DNA from: Rhea pennata
Taxonomy: Eukaryota; Chordata; Aves; Rheiformes; Rheidae
Direction of reading: 5' to 3'
NCBI RefSeq assembly: GCF_028389875.1
Contig: NC_084687.1
Span: forward strand, 5,368,157-5,432,156
Length of the DNA stretch: 64,000 bases
This document shows positions 14,701 to 27,360 of this stretch, one piece after another. The translations under genes were made by a program, and so were the position numbers. How positions within the stretch are numbered: position 1 is the first letter of the stretch; each line of letters begins with the position of its first letter. Under the pieces are notes generated by a model. It saw nothing but the letters and a program-made list of their open reading frames with translations, ran no database searches and was not told where the DNA came from.

Positions 14701-17700
14701 TATTATAAATAGGGGGTAAATTCCATAGCCTCCTTATTAATCTGAGGTACTTGTGTACTTCTGGATTCTGCTTAGAACTTTCTCTCCTCAGTTTTTCTGA
14801 GGTCTTGTAACTTTATTCTCTCTGCTTCCAAGAGGGCTGTGGCAGAGAACCCCGGATAAGGGAATTAAACTAGATCTCTGGTCTCCAGCATACGCAGCTA
14901 TCCTTCATGCAGCATAAAACGCCTTTGCTTTGACTTCTTCCAATGATTTTGAACCCCACTTCATCAGGGAGTTTTGTTTTACCTTTGCTGGAAGGCCGAC
15001 CCAAAAAAGCCTGTGAGGTGTACACACACGAAACAGTCTGAGAAGGAATTTTATTTTTCTGACCATGAAATCTTCCCCTGTAAAACATATATCGTTAAGC
15101 CAGCAAAACTAGAAGCAGAACAGATCTCACACGGATGGAAAGTGAATTTTACGGTGCTGGCATTTTCAACACCGCCTACCCTCAGTTATTCCAGTGTAAA
15201 CAGACACGAAGACAACTTCAGATATTTAAAGCTAACATGTTGCAGAAGCACCTCAGCATACCCCTAAGCAAGCTGATACTACATGGACATGAGAACAGCT
15301 CAGCCATCGTAAGTCATGCATATTTATGTATTAATGCCACAACCAAATATATTAAAAATACTCTCAAAAAAGATTGGGACATCTTCAGTTTTAAACAGGA
15401 TGTACTTTAAAATTATAATCTGATAGGTATGTTACCACATTCTTTGCTACTTGTAACAGACAACTACTAATTAACATGACCTGAATCACTGCTGCAGTAC
15501 ATTTAAAAGACTGCAGCAATAAAACCCAACTAGAGCAACTCTCCTGTTAGAGCTCACATAACCACTTTGTATTTTTAATTATTCATTTTTCCAGCTTTGT
15601 CAGAGCAACTGAAAAGCTTTTCCTTCTCTGCAAGTCCTGGCTGAAACTTTTCAGCCTGAGATTCAAACTAGAATGCAGCACAAAGCAAAATAAATGCAGC
15701 TCCTCGTAAAAGAAAGATTTCAGCTCTTTTAACCTCCTCCCACTTAGCTGTACTATCCAAAGAAAAACCAGTACTTCAGAGAACTCTGTTTGGTCTTCTA
15801 GGCACAACTAAAGATTTAGGAAAAGAAAGAGCCAACTGCTTACTTCCACTGTAAATCTAATAATCTGTCTAGCTAGATGGATTATTCCCCATGACCTAGA
15901 TGCATTCCTGTGTATAGCGATCCCCAAGGAATACAACAGCTTTGCCAAAGAGTTGTTCTTCCCTGACCACTTATATCAATAAAATCCAAGTTCATATACC
16001 TATTACAACAAGGCTGTGTTCTCACAGCATGGCTCCTTCCTCCTCACCTCCTTTTCTGTGGAACAAGTTTTAAGAAATCCTTAAGTATCACAGAAAAGTA
16101 AGCATGGTCCCATCCTGGACATCAATAATTTAATCAGACTAAAGTATAAACTCAGTATTCCACTTTGCAGTTTGATATTAAAAAGCAGTATGTTCATTCC
16201 CCCTATCCCAAAGTCACTGACAGGTCCTTTGATGGTATTCTACTGGCAGGTAAGTGTCCCCATTATGCAGAATAAATATGATTTCAAATGTTCAAATCAG
16301 ATGCAGAACTACCCAAACCAAATTCTTGTGTTCTAAAATTGTCCAAGAATACAAAGGACCTGCAGGTGTTTCTTCAGCCACTAGTAAGGTAGCTGAGTTT
16401 CTTTATCCTCCCAACATGTAGAACATACGATCATCACGAAATACCCTACTGTTAAGCATTTTGCTAGTAGGATAGGGGGAAAGGAAGAACAAACAAACAT
16501 GCACAGATGAGAACACAAGAACTCTAATTAATAGGAAGGGGTAAAATTCAGACCGTTTTCTCTTCTCTTCTCCCCCAAAAGGTGCTGAGCTCTTCCAGCT
16601 TATTTGGTTTCTGGGGAAGATAAACCCTTAAGATCTCAAAATAAGTAAATGGAATATGCACCAAATATCGTGTTATCAAGCATAGAACTTTTACCAGGCT
16701 ATTAGCTTTGATTCCCAAGGTCTTAAAAAATAAAAATAATTTCAGACACATTCTGCAGACTTGCAGCTCTGGTTTATCTTTAGAAAAACCTCATTCATTA
16801 CTGCTCCAAATGAATATTCTACTACTTACACCAGCATTGTCCATGAGTAGCAGGTATTTTTAACTTTGTTGTCTTGGCGTACGCTGAACAGAGCTGGAAC
16901 ACACACATTTGCTGAGAGATTTGATTCTTATTCCTCTAGCTAGAGTCCAGACTCCAGTACTTTATTCCTAGAATTTATGTATTTTAGGAGCTAATTGAGT
17001 TATCAACCTATCAATTTGGTTCTTCCTTTTAGCCCTTGAATTCATGCAAGGAATCCTTTGACTCAGTCTGAGGCTAACTGTGATTCACCCTTCCGTTCCT
17101 TCCATTAGGACAGTTTTTTTTTTTTTTTTTTTTCTTTTACCAGCCCTTTTCAAATTAATCTGAGTAGCTTTTTTTATCTAAGTGTCCTAAATATAACCAA
17201 AGCCAGACAGAGCAATCTTTGTCACTTGTATGAGAAATCTGAAAGAGGGCTGTGAACTGCAGTGTAGCTAAACAGACCCATCTAAAAACATAATCGAGTA
17301 AAATAAATGTAAAGCTAAACACACTTTCATACAGAGCAAGGTAGGATTTTACATACAGACAATCCAGAACAGACATTTATTTTGCAGTACCAGCAGCTGA
17401 CCTCATGCTCTTAGGGAAAGTAGTGGATGCCTCATACACAGTTTATACAAACACGCCACTTCTGTTCTCTTTCAGTGGATACCAGAAGCCATAAATACAC
17501 TACAACATAGCATTAACTTGGCTGATCTGATTAGGGTAGATTTAACTTCAGCTACAGACCAGCTTTGTGAAGTGTATTTCAAACTGATGGAGATAAACTG
17601 AATCCATTCCCATTTTTAGCCTATTTTCAGTCATGTCTAGATTCGGATGTCCAGAGAAAATTACCTTGACATTTTATTGCTCAAATATAAAGTTCATACT

Positions 17701-20700
17701 CCTTATCCTATGAGAAGAAATCAGTCTTTGAACTTAAAGCAATTTATATTCAAGAATAAATAATCTATTACTGATACTTCTGGAGCATTGTTTTGACAGC
17801 CAGGCATTATAATCCAGTAACACAAATCCTCTAACAAAATATATAATGTAGTAAGAGCTAACGTAAGCTATAAAAAGCTATGAAATTCAGCTTTCATCTT
17901 TAAAAGTATTTATTAAATAAATTTCTACACTCACAGGACAGGAACACATCATTTTCTGGGTAAGTGAAAGAAAGGTTGCAAAGCAAGGTACTAGCAAAGC
18001 TAGAAACAGCACTGAACAGACTCCACTTTGATTTCTAATACACACACACGTTTGCATGACAGCTTCTACCTACTATTGCACAGTGAAGCTAACTCAGACG
18101 ACCTTTAAACTAGAGTCAAATTTTAGGAGGCATTTGGAGACACTCAGAGGAAGCTTGGCTTCTAAGATAGGTGGCAGCATTACAGAGGAATGATATGCTA
18201 ACAGTCAACACAAACAAAAGTACACACACAGTTTTAGACAGTCATGTCTGATTAAAATCACCACCATACTTAGAGCTTCTATTTAATAAAAGAAGGACTT
18301 GTATGCTTGAAAAATTATACCAGTAGTTTTATCAGGGACTATAAATTTTACCTCTTGATAAGGCCACTGTGACAAAGGCACATGGACACCAAATTACCTT
18401 TAGAAGCGAGTATGGCAGCATGACCTCCAGCTCCGCTATCCGGTGAGCAGGATCTTCACTGTCCCCATGAATTTCTAAGTCCTCCTCCGGTATTGTGTCC
18501 CACTGTCTTCGGTGAGCTGCCATCATATGGACCAGTTCATACTGCTCAGGCAGCGCTAGACTAATTCGTGTTTGTAAGCCATGTGTAAAACGGATCCGTC
18601 GCCTCCTACAATTCTCCTCACTGCTGACCTTGGTGGTAGGGAGCAGCTTCTCACCCAGGAGCATGTTGAGTAACTGGCATTTGGCATTACAGTTCTGGCC
18701 AAGAATCAGAAGGCAAGGGTGCCAGCTCACAGTCCGCTGGAGATGCTCTTCCTCATGGCGAGGGAAAGAAATGAAGTTCTGCCCTAGAATTGAGAACAGA
18801 CTGCATTAGAACAGGCTGGCTGAACATTAAGTCCCACAGCTCTAAATAAGCTGTATGCAAAAGTTCAGCAACATCATCGCCCCACAACAAGCAGCCCACT
18901 TAGCACAAGTATTTCCTGAAACTAGCAGCCGCAATTCAACATTTTTACTGAATTAATATGAAGGACCACAGTAGCTTGATCCGCCCAAAGCCCCTAGGAT
19001 AGGTTTGTTGCTGTTCTTGTCATTTATTTCACTGGAAAGTGTTTACATAGAGCTCTCTCCATCAGGCTAATGGAAAATTAACAGTAGGCCTTAAGAGTAA
19101 AGAGTAAGGTGTCAAGGTTGAAATAACCAAAGGGCTAATTTTGCTCCTGGGTTGGAACAGTGTCTTGCCTTGCTCCAGCGTTCAAGGGCACCCAGTGGGT
19201 CACTACAGCTAACTCTTCCCAAGCTTTGACACCTTGTCTGTACAGAATGTTCTAGGCACATTCCAGAAATGAATCCAATCAGCTATGAATTGGTGAAAGT
19301 CTACCCACACACTAATAAACATCAAATAATTTGCAGCTACCAAACCACAAAAGTATCACAGGACAAACTTCTTGACCAACATCTAGGATCACTGACGTTA
19401 AAGTAAGGCTTCCTCTCTAGCCCGAAAAAAAGGCACTCCTGCCGAATTGCTTCCTTACATAAGGTAGATTCCAAGACTGAGCTTGCTGTGACATAGCACT
19501 GGCCACTAAAAAGCAGCAGCTTCCAACAGCCTCTGCCAGCAGTTCCCTATAATTGGAAACACAATCACGGAGTCTAAGGAAATGCCACGCTTTCACCAGC
19601 CCAGTGGAAGAGTCCAAGGTAAGATGCTCTTTAATGGCAGCCCAAAGGTACTCAGTGCAGTCTGAAATGCAACATGGAACAGCTTCAGTCTTCTGGTGAC
19701 AGAAATAGGTACCTTTCCTTTCCGTCTTGAAAGGAGTAACCTACATGGTGAAATCAGCATAGTTTGCAAAATATTCTTACCATTTTAAGTAAAACATTTA
19801 AACTGCTAAATGAAACTAGTGAGCACCTATGTCTTCTACTCAGTAGCCAAAAGCCTCTGTAATCACTCTCCTTCCTCAATTTGCACTTGAAGTATCATTA
19901 TAACATCCCACTAACCAGCCCCTTTGAGCTCTTGGTCCATTATGCTGGAACTCCTGGCATTTGCCTTATTGCATTAATGCCAGAGAAAACAGTTTCAGCA
20001 TTGAATTTAGCTTCTGAATTCTTTTAGAAGTACTAAATACAGCTTTTTCCATGTTCAGTCATCTAAGCTGAAGTCTAAGAAGCTTTGAGTTACCTTATGC
20101 ATAGCAACAGAATAATTCTGGCAGCACGAAAAATGGATACAAACAAATTCCCCATCTGTTGCACTTCAGCACAATTCCAGTGAGTACAAAACAACTAGTG
20201 TTCTACTACAGCCAAAGATCTAGTCCATTTTTCCAGATCTGAAGGTAGGTGGCACCCAAGAATGGAAATGACAAATGAAGATACCAGTCCTAAAAAGAAC
20301 TGCCAATATTGAAAGCTATAAACCAGTATAATTACTCTTACATCAGGCAAACTGACAAGAACACCAGTATAAAGAATAGACTCAACTGCAGCATACCAAG
20401 GAAAGACTAGCAGGGATTCTGTAGAAGAAGGTCTTGTCTCAAGAGCTATTATAATTCTTTTAATGAGTCACATACTTTGGCATCCAAAATTATTTCAGCA
20501 TTTCAAGCCTCAAGAAAACAAGACTCTACAATATACCAAGATATTTCCTCGGCACTACTAACCAGATTAAAGATTACAGTTACTCCATGTCTCATTTCAA
20601 TAGCTTTCCATTCTTCTGCTTTAATCACACTCATTCAAACCAGGAGCAACACCACTTCTAGTCTGTTGTGTCTAGGTAGCCAACACACAGTTCGAGGCTT

Positions 20701-23700
20701 CTTTCATATCTTACCCAATATTTAGCTTTCCAGACATCAGACTAAGTCTGGAAATAGCACTGCTTGAGGAATTTTCTTCATAGACAATTTCTTCCACCTC
20801 TAAGCAACACTCACAAGCGCAGCCCTCCGCTTTGCCTCCGTAAGCCCCTCTCCTGCATCCAGCCCCATGAGCTCAACAGCAGCTCTGCCCCACAGGCTGG
20901 CCCCCACAAACCAGAGCTTGAAGACCCTGTGGAGTCTTCCCAGTAGACTTCACTACTGAGTTCACATACAAGACTCACCTAATATGGTAAGGTATCACTG
21001 TAAAAGATTAAGAGACACATCACTTCTTAAAGTGTGGCTCTTAGTAACTGCTTCTTAAACAAGCCTTTCAAGATCCGTAACCGTAGCAGAGTAGCCACAT
21101 CAAGTGACTAAAGGCTAGAATCCAGCTAGCAGCTTACAAATGACTAAAACCAGCAAAAATTCACAGATAGCACATTTAAGTCTTCATCTACAAGATAAAG
21201 AATTTCTTTGATCTGGTTACATCTATTGAAATTTCAACTTGAATTCAAACTTGTTCTTCAGATATCAAGCATGAAAAACGCAATTCAGGAAGGGGCTGTA
21301 TAGGCCTTAAAGCCTTCTTTCCACAGGCTTTTAATAAGGAAGCGAACAGACAGATTTCACGCATTCCTCATTTTGGGCAGCCTCTGTATTTACACATACC
21401 TATAACCAGAGCAAAATAATTGAAATACAGCAGCCCAGCTGAAATTACTGAAGCATGGTGTGGATGTATAAATACTGTATCTTTTAAAAACCTTTCATCT
21501 TTGTGTACAAAACCTCCCTGTGATCAGCATTCATTCAACAAGTTAGTTTAGCACATCCATATCTGTAATTAATCCATTATATTTAACATTATGGCATACT
21601 GCAGTATTGCAAGTATGCAGAATATAAGTATGGAACCAACCCCAAAAGCAAGACTCAACTGTATCATAACCAACCTAGTCTACCATCAAGGCCCTCAAGT
21701 CATGGCAGTGGTTTCATATCTGTCACTGGATACCTAAGAGTGATCTCAAGGTCCCACCGAAGCGAGAAGCTATTGTTCATGATTCTACATTGCACAAAGC
21801 ATATTACTATTTCTTATCAGAATACTACACATTGGGAGAAATACATTCATACAATACCCAGTGGTATCTGGCTGACCAATATAAACAAAGAATTTCAAAG
21901 AGGAGAAACATGACCCACAGATTATAGCGCTGGCCTAATAGAAAACATATATAGAGAATTTGATAACTGAAAAAAGGCAGATATATTCCTACATCCATCT
22001 AAGCAACAACTCCTGCTTTTGACAGGGCTTTTGACAAATATTTTAATTGGTGCTAAATAGTGTGTCCATATACTGTATCTTTTGAGACATGTGATAAACA
22101 CTTCAAAAAAATGCCTTTGGGGAATACTTAAGCGCGTGCATCTTATTAAGCTTTTTGATGAAAGAAGGTCTGTCCAAGAACACGAAAGTCTCTCACAAAA
22201 AGTCATCTCAAAATGCAGTCAAACACTTCGTAGAACAAGTTTAGCTTGAATTAAAGGAACCTGTAAAAACCCTAAGCATTTACTAATCCTCTTTTTTACA
22301 TTTCTAGTCTCTGTATTATACATGGACAGCAATGCTTGAATAAGGCCAGACCTTCATACTTCTCATTGCAGGTTCTGATGTTTCTCTGAAATTCTTAAAT
22401 TTCTGTGGGTGTTCTAATTTCAGCAGACACTCTATATAAATAAGGCCAAAGGAGTAGAAACAAACATAGCTAAAAAAAAGTGCTCCCAGGAAGCTAACAG
22501 GGCTGAAAACCTGTTCTTTATATACTAGAACTAACAAGAAAAACACTGGTCCAAAAGACAAACGGAAGACAGGAAAAGTGATTTATTGAAACAAATTAAT
22601 AAAATATATGGGGGATGAGGGAGGAAGGAGAGAAGTCCCTTTTCAAGATCCAGTCCATGAGAGATAAAACCATGAACCTTATTTGTCTTTAAGTATCTCA
22701 GCCAGTTCTAGACACTTTACATTAAACCTGGCTGAAAGATGTCCTTCAGTTGAAGCAGCTCATCAGCAAGAGTGTCAATGAATCCCCTTTCCTGGAGCAT
22801 GGGAAGAACAGCAGTAACAATACCTCCCTGCTCCTCGCTTTTATAAAACAGAAGAAACACTAAGGTTTAACATCATGCAAGACCTGAACCTCCAATTCTC
22901 CAGTAAGATTAGGTACAGGATTTCTTAGGAAGTGACAGATACTTTGGTTCTACACATATCTGTATTTAGATGCACTGCTTAACTGCCAAGCTGGAAGCAC
23001 TTCATGAGGCACCCCACAAACAGCTTCAGACATTGCCTGTGCTTGAGTTTACTAACTAGTGTGCAATGAACGAAGTCTGGTTTCAGGGCAGCAATAGAGA
23101 ACTCTAGTCAGACTATTCAAAAGAAGCAATCATTGAACTACTTGAAACAGGTGACCAGACCCCGATCTTGGAAAACGTTTAAAGAGTCATCCATCCACAT
23201 GGATGCCTACTTCTATGCTGTACAGAAACCCTAACACTGTTTTAAATTCACATGCTAAAATAAACGGTTCAGTAGTTACAATAAGCCGTTTCCTCGCACA
23301 CAGGCAATGAGAATACTTCGACCACTACAAGTTTTAAAATTAACATATTCAGTTACATAAAGTAACTATAGTTTTAGTTCCACACCCCCACATCTATCAG
23401 CATGGTATTCTATTTCCATGTACAGGAAAACACACATAACTAATCAATATACCAATATAAACAGTTCTAAGAAGATCTGTAAGAACTTAGTCTACATGGT
23501 CTGCAGAACCAAGCTTCACTGTTCCTAAATTGGACCATGTTAGCTAGTGTCTCCCTCCATCTAGTTGGGTAGCTACTTCATGAGTATCCTCCCTACTGCC
23601 TCTGCATACCTAATCTAGGCTTAAAATTCACCTTCTTACGTTTACATACCTATCTGCACAATAGAAGTCTTAGTCTTCTGAGGATCACAACAACACAGAC

Positions 23701-26700
23701 AGAGCAGTCACATTTTAACCAGGATACACACTCTTGGTCAACACAGTATCAGGATGAAGACTCTTCCAAACTCTCTCACGAACAGCTCCAAAATACATTT
23801 ATGTATGCGTTCATTAGGCTACCAAGCTTTGAGGTTTCACCCTCACACATGCATGCACACACACACTCATTCATTAAGATAATACCACAGCTACTAGCTT
23901 AAACTCTAGTGAGGCTAGATAGCTATAGGAAGAGTAGTTGCTTCAGTCTACAGAAATTTCTGAAGTAACACAAAAGGCATATTAAGAAATTCTGGTTTCT
24001 AGGTCAAACGGTTTGCATTATTTCAAGCAGGGAATGAAGAAAACAGAACTACAGTTATTACAAAGCAAAGTTGTTTTTTCCCTCTTAATACTTTTAGAAA
24101 TAGTAGTGAAATTTTTATTGCATCCCTGATTAAGATTTTTTTTTATTTGAAAGTCAGTATGAAACACACTAACTAACAACACCAAAAATAGAAACAAATG
24201 ACTTGAAAAGAAGTAATCAGATCTAAAGCTATAGCACTGTCATAATTCAGCAAACCAATCTCAAAAACACTGTTCATGACAAAGTAGACTCCTGGCCTAG
24301 GAGAACACGCAATATTTTGTTGAATGCCTCAGAGAAGCAAACACTGGAGGGAAAAAAAGAAAGGGGCGGGGGGGAAGAGCACCTTTCCTCCTCATTAATG
24401 GTAGCTGGAAGGCAATTATTTTCTCCCTTGGAGCTATTTTGCTTCCCTTACTACTAAGGGTAAGTCACAGTACCAAGGCCACTGAGGGAAAAGTCAATCA
24501 GTGATGGTCCATTCTTGACCAATCCTGCTAGTCATCCTCCTGCCTGGGAAGGAGAGGGATTTCAGAATTAGCACACCTTCACTCCTTTAACTACCCAACC
24601 ATGACTTTGACCTAGCTCACCCGAAGGCCAGTGGCTACTACTCAACTCCACTGATACTTAGGACCATTTAAGGGCAGAGTAAGCCAATCTATACTTTAGG
24701 CTGCTTGATAGCTGTGCTGCTTAAACCCTTTGATGCTTTTGAAATAATTTCCTCATATCAAGCAGGAAAAAGAGAGAGAAAGTAGCAACTAAATTCCAAA
24801 TAGTCCTATAAACATGCAACTAAAATTTTACACAAACAAAAAACTCCATTCAAAAGTGATTATTCAGTTATAAGGATAACAAGCAATGCCAAGGCCCTGG
24901 CCACTAGGCAAAGGCTCATGTCTTCTCATGTTTTAAAATAAATAAATAAAAAAAAAATCATTGGTTTCCAATTATTCTGTCATCAAGATTCATTTAAGAC
25001 ACATTTAAGTTGTGTTCATACTTTACCAAATCCTAGTATCTTCCTCTTTCCATAGTCCCCTAAAGACTACCACCACTGACTTTGCTTTCTAATGTGGAGA
25101 CCTATTAGCTTGGTCTGTGTCCCACTTGGACTACGTTGCCACCTCATCAGTTTGAGAATTGCTGACTTAAGTTTTATTCTCATCTTCGTAACTGCAAGTT
25201 ATGAACAACGTTTGAAGTCCTGAAGAGCCCACCCCATATGTATCATTCGCATGAACAAGCTCTAAAGCAGTCAATCTTTCTTTAAAGCCATGATACTTAA
25301 AAGCCAACTGGTGACAGTCAGCAGTCAAGTCAAACCAGGCCAAGGCAAACATTTGAAAACTAGCAGGAGTCAACTGCTCTGTATCAGAAACAATAGGCAA
25401 AACATATGGTGCAATCAGTATCCTAAGTCCGAAACATTTAATTAAATGAGGCATCCACAGCCTACAGAGCCCTGTAAGCAGATTTTCAAGCAGATTCTCA
25501 TAAAACTGAGAGTTGATTAGAAATATAAGTAGTAACTAAACAGAAGAGCATAAATTCCAGTAGCGCGCCACCACTCAATCAGCGTGGCGACTGACAGAAA
25601 GAGCAAAATCAACTAGTTCCTACTTCCTGGAAATGGCAGGAAGATGTAAACAAAAGACTCAGAGACCAGATTTTTACAAAGTTTTCCACATCTGTTCTGA
25701 AAGTTTACATGGAACATTACTTTTTTTGGGGGGGGAGGGGGGACAAAAAACAGACAGAAGAGCTCAATAACACTGATTTTCAAGTCCTAACTGTGAGCAT
25801 AAGACAAGCATGGACAAGTATCCTAGACAAGTAGCCAATAAAGATGACTCATGAGCCATTTGGAAATGAATAAAGAAGATCTTTATATATGTATAATGTC
25901 ACGCAAAACTCTTCTCACAAGACAGTCTTACGGAAGATAAAGTTCTGCACATGGCAGGAAGGCTCCTAGCAAGAGCAATGTTTGTCAACAGTGGCAGATG
26001 AAGATAAAGCAGAAGAGAGAAGCAAAACACTACTTCCACAAAGCTTCATGATGAACACACCACACGGCACATTGCACACCACTCAGCAAGCCGCCCACCT
26101 CCCCAGTGCCATCTCCACTCCCCGTCCAGAGCTCCCAGCCCCCTCAGGGGCTGCTCTGCCCCTTTCCCAGACACCTACACCCCAGCACCCTCAATCACAC
26201 CTGATTTGTTCGATTCCTGCTACAAACCTTCTTGGACCCCTCAAGCCTCCTCAGCTCTGTCCATGCACCCCCAGTCCTCCCCAGGAGGCCTCACATCTGC
26301 ACAGCACACCCTACACCCCCAGCTGTGCCATCCCACCTCCCCATCATCAGCCACCCACAGTTTGCCCCACAGCCCACCTGCGCCTCCTCCCCCATAGCAC
26401 AAACTCCCACCCACATCTGTAACCCCGTGCACCCCTCACTCCCCACATCAAACCCCCACACCCCCTCACTCATTGCTCACTCCCTCAGCCCTCACTTCAG
26501 CCCACCCTACCTGCCCCACCATAACCCACCCTCACAGGTCCCCAACTTGGGCCCCATATCCCCTATATCCCCCCGAGCTCTTCAGCCCCAAAGCCCGGCC
26601 CAGCCCCATTCCCTCACCCCCTCTGAGCCTCCCTCGCCCCCCTACAGCCCCCCACTCACAGCTCAGCCTACCCCACCTACACCCCCCACGCCTCGCAGCC

Positions 26701-27062
26701 CGCCCCCACGGCCCCCCATCTGCCACCTCCCAGAGCCAACCTGCGCCCTCGCCCCTCCCCGAGCCCCACTTCCCCAAGGCCTGCCCGAGGGCATACCCCC
26801 CCCCCGCCCCTCTCTCACCGCTCGGCGCGGGGCCGTCGCGGGGGGCCCCGTCCCCAGCCGCGGCGGGGGGGCCCTCGGCGGCCGCCGCGGCGAAGGGGTG
26901 GCCCTGGGAGTACTTGACGTCGCGGAAGAACTTCTTGGTCTCGCGCAGGTTGTGCTGCAGCCGCGCCAGGTGCCGGTTGTAGTGGCCGAAGGAGCGGCAG
27001 AGCTCGCGGACCAGGCCGCCGCCGCCGGGACCCCGCCAAGAAGGGGCTCCCTCGCCCTCCAT
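2567..27062 (-). CDS. DSTYK: DSTYK, dual serine/threonine and tyrosine protein kinase, complete, 13 coding exons
   Basis: A RIP-like kinase linked to FGF-receptor/ERK signalling and cell death control. Thirteen exons on the minus strand join in frame, all with GT-AG introns, to 2802 coding bases (933 residues plus stop), close to the 929-residue human protein. Exons, in order: 27062-26819, 18783-18398, 12755-12092, 9758-9484, 9077-8994, 8253-8077, 7790-7661, 7406-7250, 6516-6384, 5722-5609, 5099-4985, 3968-3834, 2754-2567. The N-terminal two thirds is the family-specific region with a coiled coil around residues 385-425. The kinase domain covers about 655-915: glycine loop GRGQYG at 663-668, ATP lysine K685 in [12 protein letters not shown] with catalytic D781, DLG at 799-801 in place of DFG (also seen in the human protein), and MAPEL. 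The start was chosen by alignment to the human N-terminus (MEG...RELCR). A 14-residue duplication in exon 4 accounts for most of the length difference within that exon. Identification is near certain. Confidence 0.97.
3834..3968 (-). CDS. DSTYK: DSTYK exon 12 (residues 827-872)
   Basis: The acceptor is GCCACAG|GAAAGTAT and the donor AGAG|GTACATTG. It encodes [20 protein letters not shown] and [12 protein letters not shown] of the kinase C-lobe. Confidence 0.95.
4985..5099 (-). CDS. DSTYK: DSTYK exon 11 (residues 789-827), activation segment
   Basis: The acceptor is TCTACAG|CTTGAC and the donor TACAG|GTATGC. It encodes [17 protein letters not shown] and [12 protein letters not shown], so the metal-binding motif is DLG and the APE motif is intact. 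Confidence 0.95.
5609..5722 (-). CDS. DSTYK: DSTYK exon 10 (residues 751-788), catalytic loop
   Basis: The acceptor is CTCCAG|GCTGGG and the donor TTG|GTAAGGAA. It encodes [18 protein letters not shown] and [10 protein letters not shown], with catalytic aspartate D781. Its 38 codons are phase 0 at both ends. Confidence 0.95.
6384..6516 (-). CDS. DSTYK: DSTYK exon 9 (residues 706-750), kinase hinge region
   Basis: The acceptor is TTTCTCAAG|GTCTCTAC, chosen over an AG 10 bases further in because it restores the frame and gives [15 protein letters not shown] as in human DSTYK. It goes on to [17 protein letters not shown]. The donor is AAG|GTAACGAG. Confidence 0.92.
7250..7406 (-). CDS. DSTYK: DSTYK exon 8 (residues 654-706), kinase N-lobe
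   Basis: The acceptor is CTTGCAG|GCAAGCC and the donor ATGAG|GTATGT. It encodes [19 protein letters not shown] and [14 protein letters not shown], so it holds the glycine-rich loop and the ATP-anchoring lysine K685. It ends after two bases of an arginine codon. Confidence 0.96.
7661..7790 (-). CDS. DSTYK: DSTYK exon 7 (residues 611-654)
   Basis: The acceptor is TTTCTAG|TTAGAAG and the donor CATG|GTGAGCAT. It encodes [16 protein letters not shown] and [15 protein letters not shown], the linker running into the kinase domain. The split codon at the 3' end becomes glycine, where human DSTYK has arginine. Confidence 0.94.
8077..8253 (-). CDS. DSTYK: DSTYK exon 6 (residues 552-610)
   Basis: The acceptor is TTGCTAG|ATAATTC and the donor CAG|GTGAGTGC. 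It encodes [33 protein letters not shown] and [10 protein letters not shown]. Its 59 codons begin and end in phase 0. Confidence 0.94.
8994..9077 (-). CDS. DSTYK: DSTYK exon 5 (residues 524-551)
   Basis: An 84-bp exon, missed by simple ORF finding. The acceptor is TTTTCAG|ATACTAAATG and the donor CAG|GTATGGGC. It encodes [16 protein letters not shown], then [10 protein letters not shown], almost identical to human DSTYK. Confidence 0.94.
9484..9758 (-). CDS. DSTYK: DSTYK exon 4 (residues 432-523) with internal 42-bp duplication
   Basis: The acceptor is TATGCAG|ACATCATA and the donor CAG|GTATGATG. It encodes [40 protein letters not shown] and then two successive 14-residue units (491-504 and 505-518) before NYLKQ. 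The human protein, as I know it, has one unit at this place. Confidence 0.95.
9759..12091 (-). other. DSTYK intron 3
   Basis: AT-rich intron with only low-complexity patches: a purine-pyrimidine TATATG/CACATA patch near 10845-10905, a C run near 11689-11698 and an A run near 11923-11937. I see no gene in it. Confidence 0.7.
12092..12755 (-). CDS. DSTYK: DSTYK exon 3 (residues 211-432), largest exon
   Basis: The acceptor is GCTAG|GAAGTGG and the donor AAAG|GTAATTAC. It encodes [11 protein letters not shown] through [18 protein letters not shown] and the highly conserved [20 protein letters not shown] segment. The charged heptad-like stretch that follows is the likely coiled coil. It ends in MEFK with one base of the next codon. 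Confidence 0.96.
12756..18397 (-). other. DSTYK intron 2
   Basis: A 5.6-kb AT-rich intron. A run of 20 T lies at 17114-17133. The open frames here are short and lack flanking splice signals that would keep the DSTYK frame. Confidence 0.7.
17114..17133. repeat. T20 homopolymer
   Basis: Run of 20 T in DSTYK intron 2. Confidence 0.9.
18398..18783 (-). CDS. DSTYK: DSTYK exon 2 (residues 82-210)
   Basis: The acceptor is ATTCTAG|GGCAGAAC and the donor AAG|GTAATTT. It encodes [29 protein letters not shown] and ELVHMMAAH, collinear with the human protein. The open frame beyond the donor ends quickly in intron sequence. Confidence 0.95.
18784..26818 (-). other. DSTYK intron 1
   Basis: An 8-kb intron. 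Most is AT-rich and featureless to the eye. The last 700 bases next to exon 1 (about 26090-26810) are strikingly C-rich and G-poor on the plus strand, that is, G-rich on the transcribed-sense strand. G-rich patches also occur near 24363-24376 and 25723-25742. Confidence 0.75.
26819..27062 (-). CDS. DSTYK: DSTYK exon 1 (residues 1-82, phase 1 end)
   Basis: Starts at the ATG in GGACATGGAGGGC and reads MEGEGAPSW, then [14 protein letters not shown] and [11 protein letters not shown], matching the human N-terminus. It ends with an alanine-rich stretch. The donor is GCG|GTGAGAGA. One base of codon 82 is completed by exon 2 to give glycine. Confidence 0.93.
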
Positions 27063-27360
27063 GTCCTCCGGGTCCGTTCCGCTATCCCCTCCCCACCACG
27101 GGGGACACTCGGCCCCAGCCAGGCTGCCGCCTCCGGCCTCTCCGCCTTCCCGGGGGGAGCGGCGCGCCCCACGGCGGCCGGGCTTCTCCTCGCTCCCCCC
27201 CCCCCACCCCTCCCGCCTCCCCTACCCCGCCGCCGCCCTCCTCCTCCTCCTCCTCACGGACGGCGCCGCAGCGAACCGCGCTGGGTGCGGAGCGGAACCT
27301 TTATCCGGGCGCCGCGAGGCAAAGGGGGAGGCGGCCGGGGGCGGACCCCGCGGGACGCGG

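Noticed and set aside
27301-27306. ATAAAG on the minus strand as a TATA box for DSTYK
   Set aside because: A weak match in a CpG-island promoter with no other support.
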